Shown one piece after another: positions 40,394 through 48,623 of a stretch of 48,623 nt of DNA. This stretch comes from Ruminococcus sp. GTDB taxonomy: Bacteria; Bacillota; Clostridia; Oscillospirales; Acutalibacteraceae. The DNA lies in assembly GCA_022779485.1 (NCBI GenBank), contig JALFTC010000003.1:1-48623 (forward strand), read 5' to 3'. A model generated the notes under the pieces. It was not told where the DNA came from. It made no database searches and saw nothing but the letters and a program-made list of their open reading frames with translations. The stretch's first letter is position 1, and the number at the start of each line of letters is the position of its first letter. The translations under genes were made by a program, and so were the position numbers.

Positions 40394-40425
40394 ATTGTTG
40401 TAAATTTATTTTAAGGGGTATTTTT

Positions 40426-41931
40426 ATGCTGAATAATTACTATAAGAACTTTAAAAGCGGTACAGACATCAGAGGAGTAGCCTCTGAGGGTGTTGAGGGA
40501 CAAAGTGTCAACCTTACTGATGACACTGTAAAGGCTATGGCTTTTGGCTTTGTGCTGTGGCTTTCGGAAAAATCAAAGAAAAATGCAAGTGAGCTGACTA
40601 TTTCTGTGGGCAGAGATTCCCGTATCAGCGGTGAAAGAATCGCATCCTGTGTTATTGACAGCTTTAAAAAGGCGGGAGTAAAGGTGATTTACACCAATTT
40701 ATCCTCCACTCCCTCAATGTTTATGACAACTGTTGACCTTGGCTGTGACGGTGCTGTGCAAATTACCGCATCTCACCACCCTTTTAACAGAAACGGACTA
40801 AAATTTTTCACACCACAGGGCGGTCTTGAGGGTTCCGATATTGAATCTATCCTACAATACGCACAGGACAACGCTACTCCAACCATTACAAATGACGGTG
40901 TTGTTGAGGAAATCGACTATATGTCAAGGTACAGCAACCACCTTTGCGATATAATTAAGAAAGAGGTTAATTCAGAAGAAGATTACGAGCATCCTCTAAA
41001 GGGCTTTAAAATTGTTGTTGATGCCGGTAACGGTGTGGGCGGTTTCTATGCCGAAAAGGTTTTAAAGGTTCTTGGAGCAGACACAGAGGGCTCTGTTTAC
41101 CTTGACCCTGACGGAATGTTCCCCAACCACATACCAAATCCTGAGGACAAAACTGCAATGGAGTCCATCTCAAAGGCTGTTCTTAACAGCAATGCCGACC
41201 TTGGTGTAATCTTCGACACCGATGTTGACAGAGGCGGTGCTGTTGACTCATACGGTAAAGAAATCAACAGAAACAGGCTTGTTGCCCTTGCATCAGCTAT
41301 TGCACTTGAGGGCAAGGAGGGCGGTACAATAGTTACCGACTCCGTAACTTCATCAGGACTAAAGGAATTTATTGAAAATGAGCTTGGCGGTAAGCATTAC
41401 AGATACAGACGAGGCTACAAGAATGTTATTGACAAGGGAATTGAGCTAAACAATAAGGGAGAGTACTGCCCACTTGCCATTGAAACATCAGGTCACGCAG
41501 CTATGAAAGAAAACTACTTCCTTGATGACGGTGCCTACCTCTGCACAAAAATCATCATTAAAATGGCACAGCTTAAAAAGGAAAACAAAACTATTGATAT
41601 GCTCCTTGAAAATCTAAAGGAGCCTGTGGAAAGCAAGGAAATCCGCTTTAAAATTACCGAGGAAGATTTCCGTGCCTGTGGTGAAAGAATTATCAACAGC
41701 CTTGAGGAATACGCTAATAAGGAAGAAAACTGGATTGTTGCCGACGACAACCGTGAGGGCATCAGAGTTTCCTTTGACAAAAACAACGGTGACGGTTGGC
41801 TACTCCTTAGACTTTCTGTTCACGACCCAATTATGCCACTTAATATAGAAAGTGACTCTGTGGGGGGAGTAGACAAGATTTACAGCCGTTTCAGCGAATT
41901 TTTAAAGACAACTAAAGGACTGGACTACTGA
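40426..41931 (+). CDS. Phosphoglucomutase / phosphomannomutase family phosphohexomutase
   Basis: A 501-residue alpha-D-phosphohexomutase moving phosphate between C1 and C6 of hexose phosphates. The phosphoserine loop is TASHHPFNRNGLKFF, the metal-binding loop is FDTDVDRGG and the sugar-binding loop is ETSGHAAMKENYFLDDGAY; the C-terminal phosphate-binding region is DDNREGIRVSF. Whether glucose or mannose phosphate is preferred cannot be read from these motifs. It is monocistronic. With glgB and ppdK in the window, a role in glycogen or sugar-nucleotide supply is plausible. No hairpin terminator is evident; the MITE-like copy D, 53 bases downstream, could act as one. Confidence 0.93.
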   Translation: MLNNYYKNFKSGTDIRGVASEGVEGQSVNLTDDTVKAMAFGFVLWLSEKSKKNASELTISVGRDSRISGERIASCVIDSFKKAGVKVIYTNLSSTPSMFMTTVDLGCDGAVQITASHHPFNRNGLKFFTPQGGLEGSDIESILQYAQDNATPTITNDGVVEEIDYMSRYSNHLCDIIKKEVNSEEDYEHPLKGFKIVVDAGNGVGGFYAEKVLKVLGADTEGSVYLDPDGMFPNHIPNPEDKTAMESISKAVLNSNADLGVIFDTDVDRGGAVDSYGKEINRNRLVALASAIALEGKEGGTIVTDSVTSSGLKEFIENELGGKHYRYRRGYKNVIDKGIELNNKGEYCPLAIETSGHAAMKENYFLDDGAYLCTKIIIKMAQLKKENKTIDMLLENLKEPVESKEIRFKITEEDFRACGERIINSLEEYANKEENWIVADDNREGIRVSFDKNNGDGWLLLRLSVHDPIMPLNIESDSVGGVDKIYSRFSEFLKTTKGLDY

Positions 41932-42297
41932 TATAATTAGTTTATAATCGGAAAATAAAGGCGTAAACATAATACTAATTTTCTAAGGAAACACTGATTA
42001 AATCATTTGCACAGATTGTGCTGTCAGATTTTTTGTCGGTATGTTCAAAAAACCGCAGGAATACTGGCGTATTGCGAGGATTTTTTGGGCATACCGGCAG
42101 AAAATATGCGCACAAGATGTGTAAAGTGATTTATTCAGTGTTTCCCTAAAATAAATCCCTTAAAAAGCCCATTAACAAGCCAATGCAACCCATAGTTGCG
42201 GAATTGCAAACTAAAGTTTATGGTGCAACCGAGGGGCAAAATGTATAATAAACCCATCTTAGAGAAAGGACCCCTGACGGGGGGGAGGGTAATTATT
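41932..42297. other. Intergenic region with MITE-like copy D and the XRE gene leader
   Basis: This 366-base stretch between the phosphohexomutase and XRE genes contains the mobile-element copy D (41984-42149). It also has a candidate -10 box TATAAT (42244-42249) with a weak -35, an inverted repeat GCAAC-CCATA-GTTGC (42185-42199), and a short CCCC-TGAC-GGGG hairpin (42271-42282) next to the ribosome site. Confidence 0.6.
41984..42149. mobile_element. MITE-like element copy D (longest)
   Basis: About 165 bases with terminal inverted repeats: AGGAAACACTGATTAAAT at 41986-42003 and, at the right, ATTTATTCAGTGTTTCCC ending at 42146. Each end is next to TA, consistent with a TA target duplication as in Tc1/mariner-IS630 type MITEs. 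The interior is largely self-complementary (GGTATG with CATACC; GGAATAC with GTATT). There is no coding capacity. Confidence 0.88.
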
Positions 42298-44052
42298 GTG
42301 AACATTGAAACTGCAAACAAACTATTACAGTATAGAAAGGCAAGCGGTCTTAGCCAAGAGGAGCTTGCGGAAAAAATCGGCGTAAGCCGTCAGGCTGTCA
42401 GCAAGTGGGAAAGAGCCGAGGCATCCCCTGACACAGACAACCTAATATTATTGGCAAAGATTTACGGCGTCACCCTTGACGAGCTTTTAATGGGCGACCC
42501 GGCAACAACATTAAATAAGGAAAAAGAAAAAGAGGACAATTCCCAAAACCTTAATCCTGATGATTTTATCAGTTCTGAAGAAAATGGCAATCAACAGGAC
42601 AAAAAAGAATCCCATGTATCTTTTAAAAACGGCATACATATTCACGACGGTGAGGACAAGGTTGACATCAGCTTTAAGGACGGCATCCATGTTGAAAGCA
42701 AGGACGGTTCAAAGGTTTCTGTTGACAAGGACGGAGTGAATGTTGTGGACGAGGAGGGAAATGTTAAGGCATTTACCGACGAACACGGTCACATTCACCA
42801 CGACTGCGTGGAATCCCCTGCACACCGAAAAGCAAAGCATTTTCCCTTTTGGGCAGTTGCATTAGCAGGATTTTTCGCCTTTGGCTTTATAGACATTTTC
42901 GGCGGTTGGGCAACAAGCTGGTTATGGTTTTTGACAATTCCTATGTACTACACAGTTGTTGACGCAATTTTCAAGAAAAAAATAAGCCACTTTGCCTACC
43001 CTGTTCTTGTTGTATGGCTGTTCTGCTTTTTGGGTATGACCTGCGGACTGTGGCATCCATTGTGGCTGTTATTCCTGACAATTCCTATTTACTACTACAT
43101 TGCCGGACTGATTGACAAGAAACAGGAAAAATTTGAGGAAAATTTTACTCAGGACGGTTATGATGTAACCGTTACAGACAAGCCAAAAGGTCGCAGAACC
43201 TCTACTATTGTATTATTCATCATATGTGCTGTTATTATTGTAACCGGAGCAACTGCCGGTCTTGCTATTTTGTTTAGCGACACCGAAACAATTTCAAAAA
43301 CCTATCAGCTTGATGATACCTACACAGACAACATTCGCCTTGATAACACAAGCGGAGATGTCACCTTCCACACAGGAGAAGCATACAGCTACATTGAATA
43401 CACCCAAACATTCCGAGGTTTATTTCCCGGAAACAAAAGCAAAGACCTTGTTATTGAACAGGAAAATGATACTACTGAAATCAACCACGACAACTGGTTT
43501 TTCCAGCTGGGTTATTCACAGGAGAAAATCGACATTTATCTTGCAGAAAAGGACTATGAATCCCTGTATATCGACACAGCAAGCGGAAGTATAGACCTTG
43601 GAGGCCTTGTGTGTAACAATATTGAAATTGATTCCTCCAGCGGTACTATAACAGGAAGAAAGCTAACTGCTGACACCCTTACAGTTGATTCCGCGTCAGG
43701 AGATATCTACTTGGACGGCAACTTCAAAACAGCCGGATTTGATGTTTCCAGCGGAGATATCCAGTTTAAAAACAGTATTATGCCGGAAAAAATAGACATA
43801 GACAGTAGCTCAGGTGATATTGAAATATATCTGCCTTACTATGTAGATGACGAGAAAGCCAACGAAGAAGCAGGTTTTACAGTCAACTATTCCAAAGCGT
43901 CAGGTAACATAAATTCAGAGTTCCCTCTTCAAGGTGCATTTGACTCTATGGACGGCAAGGCTGTTTACGAAAACGGCAATTCAGAAATCACCATTGACAT
44001 CGCATCAGGTGATGTTGAAATTAAAAAGAATAAATTAATGTCAACAAATTAA
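42298..44052 (+). CDS. Membrane-anchored XRE regulator with DUF4097-like extracellular domain
   Basis: A 584-residue protein from GTG (42298), 9 bases after GGAGG; upstream in-frame ATGs lie at or before the -10 box. Residues 1-65 are an XRE helix-turn-helix (SGLSQEELAEKIGVSRQAVSKWE). Residues 70-180 are charged, with repeated SFKDGIHV / VDKDGVNV units and a His-rich DEHGHIHHDC. Hydrophobic segments follow at about 184-225, 232-272 and 302-327, giving a multi-pass membrane anchor. Residues 335-584 are a repetitive beta-solenoid with SGDVTF, SGSIDL, SGTITG, SGDIYL, SGDIQF, SGDIEI and SGDVEI, the DUF4097 pattern, predicted outside. This makes a one-protein membrane sensor-regulator plausible. 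It is monocistronic. Confidence 0.85.
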   Translation: MNIETANKLLQYRKASGLSQEELAEKIGVSRQAVSKWERAEASPDTDNLILLAKIYGVTLDELLMGDPATTLNKEKEKEDNSQNLNPDDFISSEENGNQQDKKESHVSFKNGIHIHDGEDKVDISFKDGIHVESKDGSKVSVDKDGVNVVDEEGNVKAFTDEHGHIHHDCVESPAHRKAKHFPFWAVALAGFFAFGFIDIFGGWATSWLWFLTIPMYYTVVDAIFKKKISHFAYPVLVVWLFCFLGMTCGLWHPLWLLFLTIPIYYYIAGLIDKKQEKFEENFTQDGYDVTVTDKPKGRRTSTIVLFIICAVIIVTGATAGLAILFSDTETISKTYQLDDTYTDNIRLDNTSGDVTFHTGEAYSYIEYTQTFRGLFPGNKSKDLVIEQENDTTEINHDNWFFQLGYSQEKIDIYLAEKDYESLYIDTASGSIDLGGLVCNNIEIDSSSGTITGRKLTADTLTVDSASGDIYLDGNFKTAGFDVSSGDIQFKNSIMPEKIDIDSSSGDIEIYLPYYVDDEKANEEAGFTVNYSKASGNINSEFPLQGAFDSMDGKAVYENGNSEITIDIASGDVEIKKNKLMSTN

Positions 44053-44059
44053 GATAGTA

Positions 44060-44085
44060 AAAGCTCGGCAAAATTGCCGAGCTTT
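44060..44085. terminator. Bidirectional terminator between XRE and LRR genes
   Basis: A perfect 10-bp stem, AAAGCTCGGC (44060-44069) and GCCGAGCTTT (44076-44085), has loop AAAATT and T-rich sequence on both exits. It serves two convergent genes. Confidence 0.92.
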
Positions 44086-44101
44086 CTTAATATAATTGAA
44101 A

Positions 44102-46528
44102 TTACATTTTAAATTTTGTTTTGTACCACTTGTTAGCATATTTTTTGCCTGATACCTTGGTGTAGGCATTAATTCTGACATAGTAGGTTTTACCCTTTTT
44201 AAGTTTTGTGAGGGTAGCTGACTTTTTACTGGATTTCACAGTCTTTGCACCCTTGAAACTCTTGTTTGTGGCATACTGTACTGTGTAACCACTTGCACCG
44301 GCGAGGGCTTTCCAAGTGATTTTGGCTTTTGTTTTGCCTATCTTTTTTACCCTTGATACATCCTTTGATGTAAAACACCTTGGCGCAGATATTATTTTTG
44401 TCCTGAATTCACTTGAATAGTAACCGCTGTTTTCAATAGCCTTAACTGTGATGTAAGCATATCCGCCTTTCTTAACAATAATTTCACCCGTTGAGTATAC
44501 AACTGCAACATCTTTATTACTGCTTGTGTAGGTCAGCCTTGACTTTGCCATTGGATGAACGGTAAAGCCGGAATTAGCTGTTTTAATATACTGCTCTCTC
44601 ACATTTGTTATTTTCTGCGTTCCCTTACTCACTGTTACTTTCATTGTTTCAAAGGCAAAATTATACTCCTTGGTTTCCTTTGCACCTATTATAATTGTTG
44701 CAGTACCTGCTCCTGTTGTTTTTACAATTCCGTTTCGGGAAATTTCCACCACATCCCGATCTAAGCTTACAAATGTGCGTGTTGTAATAGCACTGGCATA
44801 GAGAGTAAGAGGTTCATCCATTGTAATATAATAATCAGCCTTATCAATCATCACTTTTTGATTTTTTCTTTCACCTGTTAAAATCACATAGCGCAAGTTA
44901 TTCTTCTTTGCATACTCCTGTGCTTTTGAATTTCCGTTGCCGTATATGGTAAATCCTACAACAGGTTTGTCAACACTATCATAATAATGATGATAGTACC
45001 CAAAAACCATATCACCAAATTCTGTTACATTATCGGGGATTGTAATACTTAGTAGATTTTTGCAATTAAAAAATGCGCTATTTTCAATACTGTTTACATT
45101 ATTGCCTATTGTTACTGACAATAAGCCGATACAACCACAAAATGCGTCGGATTCAATCCTTGTAACACTGTTTGGAATCTTTATTTCATATAATCCTGTA
45201 CAATACATAAAAGCCTCTTTTCCGATGCTTTCCACAGTGTCGGGGATTTCTATTCGGGTAAGATTTATTTTATCACTTAAAAAATTATTAGCCATGTATT
45301 TTATACCGTATCTCAGGTTAATAGTTGTATTCCGGGGCATATCGCCTTTGTACCCTACAGCCCAATCATCTATATACACAACTCCGTCAGGCTGACTATT
45401 GAAATAACCGGTATCATAAAATGCATTTGAACCAATTTCTACTACACTATCCGGAATTGTAATATCCATTAGACTTCTGCAATACTCAAAAGCATACATT
45501 CCAATATTCGTAACGCTGTTTGAAAATTTGACCTCCTTTAATCCTGGGCATTTTTTAAAGGCTTTATAGCATATTGACGTAACACTATCCGGCATTTTAA
45601 TCCCCACAAGATTATTTTGTTCAAGGAAGGCAAATTCAGCAATTCCAACTACTCCATCCTTTAGTTCTATAATGGTCTTTTGAGGCATTGTACCTTTATA
45701 TCCAATAACCCACTTATCTATATAGACAACTCCGTCAGGATGATTATTGTAGCATCCGGTATTAATAAAAGCACCATTTTCAATAGTATTCAGGTTGTCA
45801 GGTAGTGTAATAGAGGACAATCTTTTGCAATTTTCAAATGCATAGCCACCTATTTTTGTAACATTGTTACCCAATTTTACTTTGGATAAACTTGTACAAC
45901 CGGAAAAGATACGCCATTCTATCTCTGTTACACTGTTACCTATTGTAACATCGGATAAGTTTTTACAATCACTAAATGCAGATGCACCAAGTTCTTTAAC
46001 AGCATCGGGAATTATTATACTTTTTAAGTTTGTGCAATCTTGAAATGCACTTACACCAATGCTTACCACCCCATCAGGAATTACAATATTCGATAAACAT
46101 CTGCAATAACTAAAAGCACCTTCACCGATACTTGTCACGCCGGAGGGTATAATTACATTGAGCAATTTACCACACAAATCAAATGCGTAATTACCTATAT
46201 TTGTAACGCCCTTTTCAATAACAACTTTTTCGATACTATTGCCATATTTCTGCCATGGGGAAGAAACCTCTTCGGAATAGTCTTTCATCTCTCCGTTACC
46301 TGATATGGTTAGAGTTTTTGAAGTTGAGTTATATTTCCATACACAGTCGCCTGTTGTACCTGATGTTTTTGACGATACACTCTTAGTATTAGCATTATCA
46401 CCCACAGTTTTTATATCTTTGGTACTTCTCTCTGTGTTAGTTTCCACTGCAAATGCTGAAACCCCTGTAAAAGCAGAACAGATTATCAACAAGGACAAAA
46501 TAACACTTATAATTCTTGTTGCTTTCAT
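44102..46528 (-). CDS. Secreted BspA-type leucine-rich-repeat protein with C-terminal FnIII-like domain
   Basis: An 808-residue surface or secreted protein. It starts at the ATG at 46528 with GGAGG 7 bases upstream and has a signal peptide of about 27 residues ending near VSAFA. About residues 60-520 contain many BspA-type (LRR_5) repeats with the pattern SVTSIGEGAFSYCRCLSNIVIP. Two longer blocks carry the same HPDGVVYIDKWVIGYKGTMP-like insertion. Then follow beta regions of Ig-like character and a C-terminal FnIII-like domain (about 715-808, AKITWKALAGASGYTVQY). There is no sortase motif. Such proteins mediate binding to host or food matrices; the partner is unknown. Confidence 0.92.
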   Translation of the reverse strand: MKATRIISVILSLLIICSAFTGVSAFAVETNTERSTKDIKTVGDNANTKSVSSKTSGTTGDCVWKYNSTSKTLTISGNGEMKDYSEEVSSPWQKYGNSIEKVVIEKGVTNIGNYAFDLCGKLLNVIIPSGVTSIGEGAFSYCRCLSNIVIPDGVVSIGVSAFQDCTNLKSIIIPDAVKELGASAFSDCKNLSDVTIGNSVTEIEWRIFSGCTSLSKVKLGNNVTKIGGYAFENCKRLSSITLPDNLNTIENGAFINTGCYNNHPDGVVYIDKWVIGYKGTMPQKTIIELKDGVVGIAEFAFLEQNNLVGIKMPDSVTSICYKAFKKCPGLKEVKFSNSVTNIGMYAFEYCRSLMDITIPDSVVEIGSNAFYDTGYFNSQPDGVVYIDDWAVGYKGDMPRNTTINLRYGIKYMANNFLSDKINLTRIEIPDTVESIGKEAFMYCTGLYEIKIPNSVTRIESDAFCGCIGLLSVTIGNNVNSIENSAFFNCKNLLSITIPDNVTEFGDMVFGYYHHYYDSVDKPVVGFTIYGNGNSKAQEYAKKNNLRYVILTGERKNQKVMIDKADYYITMDEPLTLYASAITTRTFVSLDRDVVEISRNGIVKTTGAGTATIIIGAKETKEYNFAFETMKVTVSKGTQKITNVREQYIKTANSGFTVHPMAKSRLTYTSSNKDVAVVYSTGEIIVKKGGYAYITVKAIENSGYYSSEFRTKIISAPRCFTSKDVSRVKKIGKTKAKITWKALAGASGYTVQYATNKSFKGAKTVKSSKKSATLTKLKKGKTYYVRINAYTKVSGKKYANKWYKTKFKM

Positions 46529-46656
46529 TAAAATTCCTCCATAATTATTATAGTATAATCTGAATACAGGGAAATTTATCCCCTTCACTATATACAACAA
46601 TTAAAAACCGAAAAATGGGACAATATTTTGGAAATTTTTTGTTTTCGCTTAAAATG

Positions 46657-46685
46657 CAAAAATCCCCTGTCAGAAGACAGGGGAT
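46657..46685 (-). terminator. Terminator of tuf
   Basis: ATCCCCTGTC (46662-46671) pairs with GACAGGGGAT (46676-46685) around AGAA; on the minus strand five T follow. It is 33 bases past the tuf stop. Confidence 0.93.
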
Positions 46686-46718
46686 AATTTATGCAATAAC
46701 TATAATTATATCTTATAA

Positions 46719-47921
46719 TTATTCGTTGATAGCTGTAACAGCACCTGAACCAACTGTTCTACCGCCTTCACGGATAGCGAAACGAAGACCCTCTTCGATA
46801 GCGATAGGAGTGATAAGTTCAACAGACATTTCAACATTATCACCAGGCATACACATTTCTGTGCCCTCTGGAAGAGAAATTGTACCTGTAACGTCAGTTG
46901 TTCTGAAGTAGAACTGTGGACGATAGTTGTTGAAGAATGGTGTATGACGGCCGCCTTCGTCCTTTGTAAGAACGTAAACCTGACCGCTGAATGCCTTATG
47001 TGGCTTGATTGAGCCTGGCTTTGCAAGAACCTGACCTCTTTCGATTTCAGTTCTCTGAACACCTCTGAGAAGTGCACCTACATTATCGCCGCACTCTGCA
47101 TAGTCAAGTGACTTTCTGAACATTTCAAGACCTGTAACAACAACCTTACGGATATCGTCTGTAAGACCAACGATTTCAACTTCTTCGTTAACGTTGATAC
47201 GACCTCTTTCAACTCTACCGGTAGCAACTGTACCACGGCCTGTGATTGTGAATACATCTTCAACAGGCATAATGAATGGCTTGTCGGAATCTCTCTCAGG
47301 AGTTGGGATGAATTCGTCAACAGCAGCCATAAGCTCGTGGATACACTGATATTCAGGAGCGTTAGGATCAGTTGATGTGCTCTGAAGAGCAACATAAGCA
47401 GAACCCTTGATGATTGGTGTATCGTCGCCAGGGAACTCATACTCGTTAAGAAGGTCACGAATTTCCATCTCTACGAGTTCGAGGAGCTCTTCGTCGTCAA
47501 CCTGGTCAGTCTTGTTCATAAATACAACAATGTAAGGAACGCCAACCTGACGGGAAAGAAGGATGTGCTCTCTTGTCTGTGGCATAGGACCATCAGCAGC
47601 AGAAACAACGAGGATAGCACCGTCCATCTGAGCAGCACCTGTGATCATATTCTTAACATAGTCAGCATGGCCCGGGCAGTCAACGTGTGCATAGTGACGG
47701 TTTGCTGTTTCATATTCAACGTGAGCTGTGTTGATTGTAATACCTCTTTCTCTCTCTTCAGGAGCCTTATCGATATTAGCGTAATCAACGAAATCTGCCT
47801 CACCGTTAAGGTTAAGAACCTTTGTGATAGCAGCTGTAAGTGTAGTCTTACCGTGGTCAACGTGACCGATAGTACCAATGTTTACATGTGGCTTATTTCT
47901 TTCAAACTTTTCTCTTGCCAT
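46719..47921 (-). CDS. tuf: Elongation factor Tu
   Basis: A 400-residue GTPase that brings aminoacyl-tRNA to the ribosome. All G motifs are intact: [29 protein letters not shown] and the G5 region GSAYVAL; domains 2 and 3 are complete and end with [22 protein letters not shown] precedes the ATG. It follows fusA, the usual end of the str operon, and also has its own promoter in the gap. Codon use is strongly biased, as in ppdK. Confidence 0.99.
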   Translation of the reverse strand: MAREKFERNKPHVNIGTIGHVDHGKTTLTAAITKVLNLNGEADFVDYANIDKAPEERERGITINTAHVEYETANRHYAHVDCPGHADYVKNMITGAAQMDGAILVVSAADGPMPQTREHILLSRQVGVPYIVVFMNKTDQVDDEELLELVEMEIRDLLNEYEFPGDDTPIIKGSAYVALQSTSTDPNAPEYQCIHELMAAVDEFIPTPERDSDKPFIMPVEDVFTITGRGTVATGRVERGRINVNEEVEIVGLTDDIRKVVVTGLEMFRKSLDYAECGDNVGALLRGVQRTEIERGQVLAKPGSIKPHKAFSGQVYVLTKDEGGRHTPFFNNYRPQFYFRTTDVTGTISLPEGTEMCMPGDNVEMSVELITPIAIEEGLRFAIREGGRTVGSGAVTAINE

Positions 47922-47960
47922 TTTTATAATCCTCCTTAGATTAAAATCTTGGTTGTTTTT

Positions 47961-47989
47961 ATTCTATCAATTTTTTTACAAAATTGCAA
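47961..47989 (-). promoter_or_regulatory. Internal promoter of tuf
   Basis: On the minus strand TTGCAA (47984-47989), 17-base spacer, TAGAAT (47961-47966), between fusA and tuf. An ACTGAATAATTCAGT palindrome (47998-48012) lies just upstream of it. Confidence 0.7.
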
Positions 47990-48032
47990 TAGGTTTTACT
48001 GAATAATTCAGTATTTTTGGTGATTTATCTAA

Positions 48033-48623
48033 TTAGTCCTCAGTCTTTTTACGCTTTGACATAATGTCTTCGGCAATAGACTTTGGAACTTCCTGATATG
48101 TGTCAGGTTCCATAACATACTGACCACGGCCCTGTGTCTTGGAACGCATATCAGTTGCATAACCGAACATTTCAGAAAGTGGAACATGAGAGTTGATACG
48201 CTGTGCGTTACCAACAGCTTCCATACCCTGAATCTGACCACGACGGGAGTTAAGGTCACCGATAACATCGCCCATATACTCCTCAGGTACAATAACTGTA
48301 ACCTTCATAAGTGGTTCAAGAAGAACAGGGTCAGCCTTCTTCATAGCTTCCTTGAATGCCATAGAACCGGCAATGGTAAATGCCATTTCGGAAGAGTCGA
48401 CCTCGTGGTAAGAACCGTCGTAAAGAGTAACCTTTACGTCAACAACGGGATAACCCGCGAGGACACCGGCATTAAGAGCACCCTGGATACCTTTGTTAAC
48501 AGGCTCAATGTACTCTTTCGGGATTGCGCCACCAACAACTGCGTTGATGAACTCGTAGCCCTTGCCGCTTTCGTTCGGTTCGACCTTAATTTTAACATGA
48601 CCGTACTGACCTTTACCGCCGGA
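48033..48623 (-). CDS. fusA: Elongation factor G, C-terminal part (5' end outside window)
   Basis: The frame stays open to the right edge, giving 196 codons of EF-G domains IV and V; the GTPase domain lies outside. Visible features are [34 protein letters not shown] (domain IV, which mimics the tRNA anticodon arm) and [20 protein letters not shown] (domain V), then [14 protein letters not shown] near the C-terminus. EF-G drives ribosome translocation. The order fusA then tuf matches the str operon. Confidence 0.98.
   Translation of the reverse strand, partial: SGGKGQYGHVKIKVEPNESGKGYEFINAVVGGAIPKEYIEPVNKGIQGALNAGVLAGYPVVDVKVTLYDGSYHEVDSSEMAFTIAGSMAFKEAMKKADPVLLEPLMKVTVIVPEEYMGDVIGDLNSRRGQIQGMEAVGNAQRINSHVPLSEMFGYATDMRSKTQGRGQYVMEPDTYQEVPKSIAEDIMSKRKKTED

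Larger units (their letters stand above)
39962..40425. other. Intergenic region with divergent promoters and several palindromes
   Basis: This 464-base AT-rich gap holds the leader and promoter of the small protein (to 40106) and the phosphohexomutase promoter (40365-40393). Between them are inverted repeats at 40261-40274 (TTATTT-CT-AAATAA), 40311-40328 (CAGTTAT-TTCC-ATAACTG) and 40348-40361 (CCCATTGCAATGGG). I see no RNA gene with confidence. Confidence 0.6.

Overview
The window looks like a chromosomal segment of a low-to-mid GC, Gram-positive, strictly anaerobic gut Clostridium relative of the Ruminococcus type (Oscillospiraceae). This is inferred from pyruvate phosphate dikinase, long poly-Thr linkers on exported proteins, a dockerin-bearing secreted protein with a starch-binding-like module, a type 3 prolyl-tRNA synthetase and clear sigma-A promoters with AGGAGG ribosome sites. 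A Ruminococcus bromii-like amylosome organism is the best guess, but no rRNA or species marker lies in the window.

Layout. 1-1402: 3' end of ppdK. 1474-2781: AAA ATPase/DUF4143 gene with a repeat-rich promoter. 2999-6129: two-gene operon of a lipoprotein and a large secreted metallophosphoesterase with dockerin and C-terminal starch-binding-like module. 6369-8984: three-gene ABC-2 transporter operon. 9262-11418: glycogen branching enzyme with a histone-like Lys/Thr/Ala tail. 11587-13300: autoregulated TetR regulator and a YARHG-type lipoprotein. 13638-14763: small protein and PflX-like radical SAM protein. 15006-16916: ABC-F ATPase, flanked on both sides by copies of a MITE-like repeat. 17188-18782: SGNH hydrolase and a cupin. 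19056-28451: MarR regulator, SDR, three LicD-family proteins (the third degenerate), a lipoprotein amidase and a shrunken GH3-like membrane protein, which together look like a cell-surface glycan modification and wall-remodelling locus. 28512-31282: metA, proS, acpP on the minus strand. 31457-39593: nearly complete aromatic amino acid operon (aroE, aroK, aroF, tyrA, aroB, aroA, aroC, pheA) ending with a DUF1292 gene. 39695-39961: small conserved protein. 40426-41931: phosphohexomutase. 42298-44052: membrane-bound XRE regulator with a DUF4097-like outer domain. 44102-46528: secreted BspA-type leucine-rich-repeat protein. 46719-48623: tuf and the 3' end of fusA.

How the genes fit together. Two themes recur: polysaccharide metabolism (GlgB, phosphohexomutase, PpdK, the dockerin phosphoesterase) and surface biology (LicD cluster, amidase, SGNH hydrolase, LRR protein, lipoproteins). 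The aro block plus MetA, ProS, AcpP, EF-Tu and EF-G is core metabolism. Four copies of one TA-flanked inverted-repeat element lie between genes. The most novel candidate system is the dockerin/starch-binding phosphoesterase, which could be an amylosome-borne phosphatase; next come the LicD cluster with a pseudoenzyme-like member and the membrane-tethered XRE regulator. Promoter, operator and terminator calls were made by eye; domain calls come from motif recognition without database searches.
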